Positions 25,501-35,442 of a stretch of DNA of 64,000 nt are shown here, piece by piece. The notes beneath the pieces were generated by a model. It searched no databases and was not told the origin of the DNA. It saw nothing but the letters and a program-made list of their open reading frames with translations. Every line of letters begins with the position of its first letter. The stretch's first letter is position 1. Source of the DNA: Buddleja alternifolia (lineage: Eukaryota; Streptophyta; Magnoliopsida; Lamiales; Scrophulariaceae); the NCBI GenBank assembly GCA_019426215.1, contig CM033399.1, forward strand, positions 35,783,022-35,847,021, read 5' to 3'. The position numbers and the translations under genes are program-made.

Positions 25501-28500
25501 CTACATTAGTCCCGTTGTTTCAATTTTATAGGGATTGGGGTTGGCGGTGAATAAGATTGATGATTATATCAACGACATTAGAAGTATGTTGAGTACAATT
25601 GAAGATGGACGAATAAGTGTGTCACCCTACAACACAGCATGGGTTGCTCTTATTAAAGACATTCAAGGACGCGATATTCCTCAATTTCCATCTAGTCTCG
25701 AATGGATTGCACAAAATCAACTCCCAGACGGTTCATGGGGCGATGAACATGTTTTTTGTGCCTATGATCGGCTTTTGAATACACTAGCTTGTGTAGTAGC
25801 ATTGAGATCATGGAACGTTCATGCTGACAAGAGTGAAAAAGGTTCGAGGGACCATATGCAAAACTTAATTTAATTAGATCTCTCTTAAATCTTATTTTGA
25901 AATTTATTAATGCCTCCATTTATGTAATATGAATGTATTTTGGTCATTACAGGAATGTCATTCATAAAGAAAAATATGTGTACACTTGAAAAGGCAAATG
26001 CGGAGCACATGCCTTGTGGATTTGAACTTGTATTTCCCGCCCTCCTTCGAAGAGCTGAAAACTTGGGAATAGAAGATATTCCCTATGGTGCTCCTGTAAT
26101 GAGAGAGATTTATATTGCTAAGGATCTGAAAATGGACAGGTAATACAAATTAAACGCTTTAATTTTCACAAACTTAGTAGATAACACGAATTGATCAAGT
26201 TTAAGCTGATACCATTGATAATTAGTGTCACGTCTATAGTGACAATACAAATAGTCGTAAAACCATTGTATGTTGTCCTTATAATGCACATACTCAATAT
26301 ACAAAATTTATTTGTCATTAATTTCGATAGTGACAATTAACATTCAATTCTTATGGTCACTATAAATCTTTTATATTCCGATTAATAAATAAAAGTTTTA
26401 TTAACTTAATATACATCAGGTTAGTTATTTAGGGTATCCCTCTTTATCTTAATTTTTTTTTTTAAAAAGAAGAAGTTATTACTCGACATATTGCCTCTTA
26501 ACAATTCTATTTCTTTAGAGACAATAACCTGAAAAATACACTGCTATCTAACTATGAACATCCATATTTGACACCGAATATTATAATAAGATAAGAGTTG
26601 AAAAAATGAAAATTTTAAACATTTTAACATTGTTAAAGTTTAAAAGCCGTGAATAAGAGTTAATGACCTCACATACTTAATCTTTTATAATTAGAAAATG
26701 AGATATTATTTATGGGCCTAAAGAAATTAAGGATTCAATTCACTACAAGAAAAAGTAATATTAATGACAAAATTGGAAGTGACAATGTTAAAGTTGTCAC
26801 TAGATATATATAATGAGTGACAATAATTTTTGCATTATCACAAAAAGAATTTTTAGTAACAAAAATTTCTTTAAAGTTGTCACTATTGATAATTAGTGAT
26901 ACATGTATAGTGATAACACAAATAGAGTGACAACTATAATTGTTGTCACTAAGTTATCACTAAAGGTGTGTCACTAATTGTTAATAGTGACAACAAATTC
27001 CTTGTCACTAAGTATCAAGAGTGACAACTTCTACACAAATCTTGTCACTGTTAAATTTGTAAAACATATATTGTGACAAAACAAAAAATTTTGTCATTAA
27101 AAATTTACAATTAGTGACAATTTTTGCATTGTCACTTGACATTTTGTTAGATTGTTTTTTTAGTGATTAATGATGTTAAATATTATTTGACAGGATACCA
27201 AATGAGTTGATCCACAAAATACACACACCTTTGCTATATAGCTTGGAAGGATTGGAAGACTTGGACTGGCAAAAGCTCCTCAAATTGCAGGAAAATGATG
27301 GTTCATTCTACAGTTCTCCATCCTCAACTGCCTTCGCTTTCATGGAAACGAAAGACGAGAAATGCTTGAAATTTATCACCAACATTGTGAAAAAATTCAA
27401 TGGAGGGGGTATAATTATTTTATATAACCATACATCTCACTTCCAAATACGGATTATATATAGATGATTGACATATATTTATACATTACTAATTTATTGC
27501 TACGAATTACTCTCTGCAGCACCGCATACTTATCCGGTCGACATTTTTGCTAGACTTTGGGCAGTTGATAGACTACAGCGCCTTGGAATTTCCCGCTTCT
27601 TTGAGTCAGAGATTAAGGATTGCTTAAGTTACATTTACAGGTAAAATAATAACAACAATAGTGGTACGTAGTAGTAATGCATATAACTGGAACTAGCTTT
27701 CGATTTTACCAAATAACATTTTCAGGAAGAAAGTTTAGTTAATTGAAACTTGAATAATTTAGTTGACACTATGAAAGAAGTAGAGCTTTGGAATGGACTT
27801 ATGTGTACTATATCATCACTTGACATTTGTTCAATAACTTATACAATTAAGTATTTTCAAATGCAGAGTTTGGACTAAAAAGGGAGTTTACAGTAGAAGA
27901 GATTTTTCAGATACTGAAATCGACGACACATCTATGGGTTTCAGGCTTCTAAGACTTTATGGATATGATGTTAACCCGAGTACGCACATTTACCAACTGT
28001 ATATATATGTCCTTTCTTTTAATTCAAATGCCCTGGAATACTATTGAAATAATTATTTATTCAATTATTGGCAGATGTATTTAAGACCTTCAAGAAGGAT
28101 AATGGGTTTTTTTGCCATGCTGGTGAAATGATTGAGTCGCCAACTCCAATATACAGTTTTTATAGGGCCTCTCAACTCAGATTTCCAGGAGAAAAAATTC
28201 TTGAAGAAGCCAACAACTTCTCATACAATTTTTTACAGGAAAAGCTAGCAAGTAATCAACTTTTAGATAAATGGATAATAACCAAGAACTTACCTGATGA
28301 GGTTATTAACAAACTAAATTCTCTCTCGTTTCTTCTTTTCCGAAAATATTTGATTCATTTTCCAATTTTTTTTTTTGCATTTTCAGTTTGAAAACACGTT
28401 AATTGCATGATTTGCGCATTTGCATAAGTTATTTTCTAGAATTATATTTTGAACTCGCTTATTTAAATCTCACATTAATTTTATCCTTACATTTGAAAAT

Positions 28501-30188
28501 AAATAAACCATCCATGTTTTCACACATTCCTAAAACGAATATTCACAAAACATTTCATACTCTTACAAATGAAAAACTGAAAAGTGAATATAAAACATAT
28601 ATTGAATAAAAAAATTATTTCCCCTTTTCATAATATTCCTACTTATAGATTCATCGTCTATATGATTGCAGTTAAGGTACGGATTGGTTACGCCATGGTA
28701 TGCCAACCTACCTCGTGTTGAAGCTCGATTCTATATAGAGATTTATGGGGGCGCCAAAGATGTTTGGATTGCCAAGACCATGTACAGGTGTATTTTCTTC
28801 CTGCATTATCTGTGTGTGTGTGTGTGTGTGTGTGTTTTTTTTTGTGCAATCTGTTTTTCCTTTTCTTTAATTGGAGTACTGGTATCCAAACCAGCATTTC
28901 TCTCATGAAATATCTATATAATACTACAACAACAACAAAAAATATAAATGACATCATTTGAAAATTGTCAATAGATATGGATACTGAGTGTTGACAATAA
29001 TATTTCTTTGTCACAATGAATTTTAATGACAAGAGTTCCTTTCTAAGTTATCACTATTAACAATTTAGTGACACATCTTTAGTAACAACACAAATAGAGT
29101 GACAGCTATATTTATTGTCACTATATTGTGTCACTGATTATCGATATTGACAACAATTTTCTTATCGAAAAATTCTTGTCACTTAATATTTATAATTAAT
29201 GATTGTAAGACTAATTATATTATCATAATAGGCATAAACATAATAATTTGACCCCATAATCAAATTTCCTATTACGAGTTCATGGATCTTTATAATTGCA
29301 TAACACAAAGTATATGAATAGGTATCTTGATCCATGTATTACTGTGAATAGATTGAGCAAGGTGTGTTGGTGTGGATCTCCGAGTTTTGGATCTTCACCT
29401 TTCTCCTTGATCTCGGGATGATGGTTCCCTTGTGTATTTCTTGAGCTCCACCATTTGATTCACCACCAATATACTATTTATTCGCTCAATTCTTTTCCTC
29501 TCTAATGTACTGAATTACGTAATCTTAGAATTCATAGAAAGAATGCATTATGGCTCTATTTATAGCCAAACTTTAGGAGTGAATAAAATCTATCAGTAAC
29601 TTGGTGGTTATCAAGATCTTGGATACTTATCTCAAATATTTGATCAAGTGAAACGTGGGACCAAAACTCTATTTGGTTTAGGACTCTTTCTTCCCATCAA
29701 AGTGTAAAGTCCCAAGATTTCTTAATTAATTGAATGACTAGGCTCATAAGATATTATTATTCTAACTCGATACATTTATAAGTCTTTTAATAAAATATAT
29801 GAGTTAGGCCAATCATAATATTGGGCTTGACTAAAAAGTCCAACAATGATAACTTTAATTTTGTCTCTAATATTTTATTTTTTGTAGTAAAAGAATACTT
29901 ATCGCGGTATTAACTATTTTATACTACAAATCAATCTATCAATAAAATTATTATAAATTCTATTCAACAGAATACACAGAGAGATAATATTATTTTCTAT
30001 AGAAAGTTTTACTATATTGAAATAATATTGTTCAAAAGTTTAGCAATGATGAAATTTGTGTCTAAGCTTGTTCTAGTATTGATAACATTTAATGACATCA
30101 GGATTGTTCATACATTATCATTATTGATAACTAATGACATATGGACAGTGATAATCAATTTTCTAATAGTTTTTCTTACCAAGTTTTC

Positions 30189-30230
<42 letters not shown>

Positions 30231-31579
30231 CACTAACAATTGTACATTAAGTTTCCCCTCACATCTTTAAGAATTAGGATGTACATGAATTAATCATCTT
30301 ACTGATCATATATGTATACTTTGGGTTCAATGTTATACATGAAGGATGCCGGATATCAGTAACGATGCCTATTTGGAGTTGGCAAAGTTAGATTTCAACA
30401 GATGCCAGGCGCAACATCGGATTGAATGGAACAATATGCAAGAGTATGTATATAATAATGTTACAACATACAATTACTGTTCATGTGTTATTTGCAAAAC
30501 TTCAGAAACTACAATTATTGTTTGAACAGATGGTATGTAAAGTGCAAGCTTCAGAAACTTGGAATAAGCAAAAAAGACCTCCTTTTTGCTTACTTTTTGG
30601 CCACAGCAACCATATTTGAACCCGAGAGATCGAAAGAGAGAAATGCTTGGGTTAAATCTCAAATAGTTTCCAAGGTTATTACATCTTATTTTACTCGAGA
30701 AACTATATCATCGGAGGAAAAAGTTGCATTTTTAGCAGATATCATTGGCCTGAACAAAACAAACAGGTACATACTCTATACTAATTTGACTTTCGTTTTA
30801 TATATAACAGAACAATTAAAATTCTTATATAAGCGGACTAAATATGGATGTATAGTTGTAGCGATGAGCAAGGACGTATCATTGATATTCTGCAAGAAAC
30901 TTTGGAACAACTTCTAGAGGGAATCGACGTATCTTTATGCCATCAACTAGGAAATGCTGTGAGTTGAAATATCATTGATTTATTTTTCCATATACATATA
31001 TATATCATTTACCATATTTAGATTTGTTTGATTGTTATATACGCCATGGTATAGAGAGGTACATGGTTGATGAAACTACACGAAGGAGTGGCGAATTGGG
31101 GAGAAGATGCAGAGCTGCTAATAACCACATTGAACATATGTGGTGGTCATATTCAATCTGCTGAAACATTATCCCATCATGACTACAACACTTTCTCCAA
31201 CCTCATCAATAAAATATGTCACCAGCTTTTTGAATATCAAAATAAAAAGGTAAGAAATAAGATACTGTAATTTGCATTCAAGGGAAATTCTAGCGCGTAT
31301 ATGCGTATTCATGTAAGTTTCTTGCTATAATTGAAATGGTAGGCATCGGAGCAGGATTTGTTTGTCAGTGTAGAGAATGGGTGCATAAAATATATGGAGA
31401 TAGAAGAAGACATGCAGAGATTGATGGAATTAGTCCTTAAAGAAACCAACAGTGGCATCAATAGCGACATTAAGCAAACATTTTTACTAGTTGCAAAAGC
31501 ATTCTACTACACTGCCTATTTTTCTGCAGAAACCATTGAACTCCATATAACCAAGGTCCTCTTTGAACCAGTAGCATGA
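22512..31579 (+). CDS. CPS-A: class II diterpene cyclase (copalyl diphosphate synthase-like)
   Basis: Predicted plastid enzyme cyclising geranylgeranyl diphosphate to a copalyl-type diphosphate. Fifteen exons keep one frame (805 codons plus stop): 22512-22626, 22960-23049, 23148-23206, 25532-25841, 25953-26139, 27194-27408, 27520-27640, 27867-27979, 28075-28301, 28672-28787, 30345-30443, 30530-30766, 30862-30958, 31055-31249, 31343-31579. Residues 1 to about 60 look like a transit peptide; SPYNTAWVA is at 119-127. The acid motif is EIDD (383-386) rather than DIDD. At the catalytic-dyad positions of ent-CPS it has Tyr269 (LLYSLEG) and His328 (GAPHTYP), not His and Asn; His328 matches my memory of Salvia CPS1, favouring a (+)-CPP-type clade. 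There is no DDxxD, as expected. It ends KVLFEPVA. Introns 3, 5 and 10 carry transposons. Start chosen for the TATA box and for similarity to CPS-C exon 1. Exact product uncertain. Confidence 0.92.
24275..24780 (+). mobile_element. Mutator-like foldback MITE in CPS-A intron 3 (first)
   Basis: Long inverted arms: gagaaaaatggcaaattag at the left and its counterpart gactaattttgcatttttctc at the right. Flanking 9-mers acattttta (24266-24274) and atattttta (24781-24789) match at 8 of 9 positions. Arms include ggacaaatttgaccggaaag. Non-coding; would form a strong hairpin in the pre-mRNA. Confidence 0.82.
24918..25483 (+). mobile_element. Mutator-like foldback MITE in CPS-A intron 3 (second)
   Basis: Arms ggagaaattgcaaatttag and gacttgcaatttttcc pair over more than 150 bp. 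Flanking 9-mers attgttata (24909-24917) and tttgttata (25484-25492) match at 8 of 9. It ends only about 40 bp before the exon 4 acceptor and belongs to the same broad family as the previous element. Confidence 0.82.
26741..27165 (+). mobile_element. CACTA-type MITE in CPS-A intron 5
   Basis: Starts CACTACAAGAAAAA and ends TTTTTTTAGTG, with the 3-bp duplication ATT on both sides, as expected for the CACTA (En/Spm) superfamily. The interior is a series of short gtgacaa/ttgtcac repeats. Similar degenerate words occur at 26190-26350 and 28940-29200. Confidence 0.82.
28922..29889 (+). mobile_element. Degenerate CACTA-like MITE in intron 10, split by a solo LTR
   Basis: TACTACAACAAC at the left and TTTTTTGTAGTA at the right resemble the CACTACAAG ends. 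The body has the same gtgaca/tgtcac words as 26741-27165. A solo LTR (29204-29845) lies inside it. No 3-bp duplication is seen, so the ends are uncertain. A (GT)12-like run lies just before it at 28811-28835. Confidence 0.5.
29204..29845 (-). repeat. Solo LTR (Ty1/copia type) in CPS-A intron 10
   Basis: Starts TGTAAGAC and ends TCCAACA, with a perfect 5-bp duplication ATGAT (29199-29203 and 29846-29850). The minus strand carries TATAAATAG (29556-29564), so its promoter would point against CPS-A. No internal retrotransposon sequence remains, so it arose by LTR-LTR recombination. Confidence 0.85.
30195..30232 (+). repeat. (AT)n(GT)n microsatellite
   Basis: A run of atatat followed by gtgtgt in intron 10 of CPS-A. 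It explains the cysteine/valine-rich ORF tail there. Confidence 0.85.
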
Positions 31580-32039
31580 TTTCTTCGACGCCACCAATTC
31601 AAATTTCGACTGTTGGATGATGTGCGATTCAATGAATAGTTTGTGAAGAAATGAATTAGTTATTAATAAGTATATGAATTATGTGAATGAATTCATATAT
31701 AAGTAGAGTTCATGTATTAATTGTTTGGACTTGTTCATGTATTGGTAAAAAGAAGATGTTGGAAGTACATTATTTATTAGGTTATGTTCTGGTATGAGTA
31801 AGCATATGAATACACATATACTTAATTAGTAAGTTTATTTGAACTCATTTGAATTAAACAAGTCCATTAACATTCTCTCTATGGAAACAATATAAGATGG
31901 TATAGTTATATAACTCTTCATATTGGATCTTTATAGCATATTTTTTCTTACCTCTATACCTCTTAAATCATACTTTTACATTCATTTAATTAAATGCTAA
32001 TTTATTTAATAGAGCTGGTGTTGAATAAATTTTGGGATC
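31580..32039. other. 3' flank of CPS-A
   Basis: AT-rich sequence after the stop codon that would hold the 3' UTR. I see no canonical AATAAA close to the stop that I can call firmly, and no other gene. Confidence 0.4.
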
Positions 32040-32320
32040 AAATTAATTGAAATTTGATTGTAGAGGTTGCAAAGTGAATTATCATTTTACACAACTCAAA
32101 AATACAAATTTGTTGACTTATACATCCCAAATGTTTGGAGATATTAGAAAAATTTTCAAAACACCAAAACAAATGTTATTCCGAAGGAAAAAAAAAAAAA
32201 GCAGGAAAAAGACAGTTATATTAGACGGGGTCTAATTATATATCCGATTGAAAACTCGCATTAGCTTGCAAGAGGAGGAAGTTCTAAGGGTTCATAAATC
32301 AAGGATTTCATATCCTCCAT
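32040..32320 (-). pseudogene. 3' relic of a second KSL gene
   Basis: Minus-strand 32320-32261 encodes the last 20 codons including stop of a kaurene synthase-like protein (MEDMKSLIYEPLELPPLAS), differing from the KSL-B end at two residues. The adjoining 32040-32260 matches the KSL-B 3' flank (47168-47635) but lacks the SINE found there. At 32320 the homology stops exactly at the copia LTR, so the rest of the gene was removed by, or after, that insertion. It lies tail to tail with CPS-A, about 680 bp from its stop. Confidence 0.88.
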
Positions 32321-33000
32321 TGTTGAAATCAAGAATCTGATATAGGGAGAATTTGAGAGAGAAAGAAGCCATTGTATTTCTCAATTTTTTGGGGAAAATG
32401 AACTAATAAGCAGAAAGATTTGTTTCAGCTTATTTATACTACTAAAAATAGAAGGCCAGTCTAATTAACTGCTTGACTAACAAGACTAATCACTTAACTA
32501 TTGATTAGTAAAGTACATAAATTACAAATATGCCCTTGTGTATTTCAAAATCCCCTCAAGTTGGAATTTGGAGCATGTTGCAAATTCCCAACTTACTTAT
32601 AAAGAATTGAAGTTGTGGTTTCCCGAAGACTTTAGTGAACAGATCGGCCAACTGAAGTTGGTTGAAATATAGCTATGAGCCATCATGTAACTTTTTTCGG
32701 ACGAGGTGAGAATATAATTCTATATGTTTTGTTTTTTCGTGATAAACCGAATTGGAAGCAATGTGCAGTGCAACTTAATTTGCTGTCACATGATAGTGGG
32801 ACTGGAGTTAGTCCAGTAATCTCCAACTTTCAACAAATTCAAAATCCACGTCAATTCACAAAATACGGAAGCCATCAACCTGTACTCGGATTCTGCGGAT
32901 GAATGTGAGACCGTGTTTTGTTTCTTTGTTTTCCAAGAAATAAGTGCTTCTCCCAACTTGATGCAATAATCCGTACTTGAACTCCTAGTCATTGGGCAAG
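32321..33000 (-). mobile_element. Ty1/copia remnant (RNase H end plus 3' LTR)
   Basis: Minus-strand translation of 33000-32780 gives the copia RNase H end (SWKTKKQNTVSHSSAESEYR). About 32630-32660 encodes LADLFTKVF. A purine tract (cttgagggga) precedes an LTR of about 227 bp, 32547-32321, with TG/CA ends. Everything upstream (gag to RT) is missing and the coding part is broken. Confidence 0.85.
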
Positions 33001-33011
33001 CTGCCCTATCA

Positions 33012-33209
33012 GCATTGGGAAAAATTGCATTTTTGGTACAGTAATGTGGTCTGCGCGGTTTTTTGGTACATTAATATGTGGGGTAGCAATTTCGGTACAC
33101 TATTGGGCAAAAAATTGGCAATTTCAGTACATATCGCCGAAAATTGCTGACGTGGCGCCGGAATTCCCATGTGACATGCACGTGACCTGCAATTTCGCAA
33201 GAAAAATTT
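33012..33209 (+). repeat. Half of a foldback-type repeat
   Basis: Wording (aaaaattgcatttttggtac, gtgacatgcacgtgacc) resembles the arms of the foldback elements at 18.0 and 24.3 kb, but the second arm was not found. Confidence 0.4.
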
Positions 33210-33423
33210 CAATTTGGGGATTTTTCCTGCTGACATCATAAATAAACTTAAAAAAAATAATAAAAAAATAAAAAAAATTCAATGGTCCAAATTTGAATAA
33301 TCCAAGAATTAACTTTCAATTTAGGGATTTTTCCTGCTGACATCATAAATAAACTTAAAAAAAATAATAAAAAAATAAAAAAAATTCAATGGTCCAAATT
33401 TGAATAATCCAAGGATTAGAATT
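33210..33423 (+). repeat. Tandem duplication, 107-bp unit, two copies
   Basis: The unit (gggatttttcctgctgacat ... caatggtccaaatttgaata) occurs twice back to back with only a few differences, including the same A-rich stretches, so the copy is recent. Confidence 0.85.
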
Positions 33424-33479
33424 TTTTATTTAAATAATAACTAAAAAACAAATCATTAAAAAAAAAGAAAATAAGAATG

Positions 33480-33985
33480 GCTGCCATGTTTGTGTGTGTG
33501 TATATGTATATATATATTACTGTTCATCGTCTTCCTGGGAAGACGATGAACAGTACTTTTTAAAAAAACTTATTTATATCTATATATATGTATAGTTACT
33601 GTTCATCGTCTTCCACAGGAAGACGAAGAACAGTACCAGTGTATATGTGTGTGTGTGCGTGTGTGTATATGTGTGTGCGCGTGTGTTTATATATCTATAT
33701 ATATATATATGTATAGTAACTGTGTATATGTGTGTGCGCGTGTGTTTATATATCTATATATATATATGTATAGTAATTGTGTATATGTGTGTGTGTGTGT
33801 CTGCGTGTGTGTATATGTGTGTGTGCGTGTGTTTATATATCTATATATATATATATGTATAGTTACTGTTCATCGCCTTCCACATGAAGACGATGAACAG
33901 TACCGTGTATATGTGTGTGTCTGCGTGTGTGTATGTGTGTCTGCGTGTATATATATATATATATATATGTGTGTGTGAATGAGTG
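33480..33985 (+). repeat. GT/AT microsatellite array with three palindromes
   Basis: Alternating gtgtgt and atatat runs enclose three hairpins of one kind: 33519-33556, 33595-33640 and 33861-33904. Each has arms tactgttcatcgtcttcc and ggaagacgatgaacagta around a 2-6 base loop; the second and third carry small changes. ORFs here are simple-repeat artefacts. Confidence 0.85.
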
Positions 33986-34089
33986 TGTGTTTTGGTGAAT
34001 AAGATGAAGTAGAGAGATAGAATAGGGTGGATCAGAAATGACGAAAATGCCCTCAATATTTGTGTTAAATTGTATTTTAATTCACAAAA

Positions 34090-34430
34090 GTGTTTGTTTA
34101 TGTTTCATAAAAATGATTGAAATTTATAAAATGTGTCAAATCAATGGTGATAAGTTGATATAAGATGTGTTGAATGATTGATTTAGTTATTTATATAATG
34201 ATTATGTGAATAAAGAAATAATAAAATATAAATTAAAAATTGTAAAGTATAAAAATGAAAGAGAGATAATGATTAAAGTAAATGATTTCGATTGTTGATT
34301 GTGTGGAATGATAGATGTAGTGAGTGATATGTAATTATATAGGGGATTAAAAAAGTTAAATAGAAAAAAAGGTGAATTTAGATGAAATATAATTTGTGTT
34401 ATGATTTTTTAGGATTTTGCGGGGTGAGTG
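34090..34430 (+). repeat. Dispersed AT-rich repeat, copy 2
   Basis: Similar to 14850-15140, ending in the shared words ttttttaggattttg. It abuts the broken Ty3 element. Confidence 0.55.
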
Positions 34431-35442
34431 AAGTGCGCAGTTTCCACGGGTTGCCTACGTTCTATAGGCGATTTATTACGAATGTATGAAGAAAGGAAAA
34501 TTTGAGTGGGGTGAAGAAACCGACACCAGCTTCGCTGTTATAAAGGAAAAATTGACCACTGCCCCAATTCTTATCTTGCCTGATTTCAGTAAGGCATTTG
34601 AACTGGAGACCGGTGCTTCTATTAATTATTGGTGTTGGTGCAATACTTTCACTGACTGGCCAACTAATAGCTTTCATGAGTGATATACGAAAGAAGTGGA
34701 CAACTTATGAAATTGAATTATATGCGGTTGTTCGAGCAGTCAAGCATTGGGAGCAGTACTTATTTCAATGAGAGATTGTATTACACACTAATCACAAAGC
34801 TCTCAAGTACATGAATGCTCAGAAAAATCTTAATCGGATGCATGCTAGATGGGTGGCTTACTTGCAGCAGTTCACTTTTGTCATCAAACACAAAAGTGGA
34901 CAACATAACAAAGTGCCGGATGCGTTGAGTCGTCGAGCACAGTCATTAGTGACAATGCACAATGAAGTAATAGGCTTTGATTGCTTTAAAGATTTGTATC
35001 AAGATGATGCTGATTTCTCTGATGCATTAGCACGGTGCAATGCCAAAATAGCAGTGGGACCTTTTATGTTACATGATGGTTTTCTATTTTATAAGGATCG
35101 GTTATGCATTCCAGGAGAATCTAATTTCTAAATTGCACAAGGGTGGTAACTTTGGTAGAGATAAGAGGCTATAGTTGAACGAAGATATTATTGGTCACAG
35201 TTGAAGCGCGATGTCTCTTGTTTCGTGATGAAGTGCATGGTTTGTCAGAGTAATAAAGGACAATCATAGAACACTGGTTTGTATATGCCTCTACCTGTTC
35301 CCTCCGGCCCTTGGGAAGATGTTTCTATGGATTTTGTGTTGGGACTACCGCATACTCAACGAACTTATGATTCAGTTTTGATAGTGGTTGATCGGTTCTC
35401 AAAAATGACTCATTTTATTCCTTGCAAGAAGACTTTCGATGT

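Noticed and set aside
27867..27979. Possible frameshift before EIDD in CPS-A exon 8
   Set aside because: It came from a miscount of one line; the exon is 113 nt and keeps phase with both neighbours.
33647..33978. Cysteine/valine-rich ORFs
   Set aside because: They are translations of GT/AT microsatellites.
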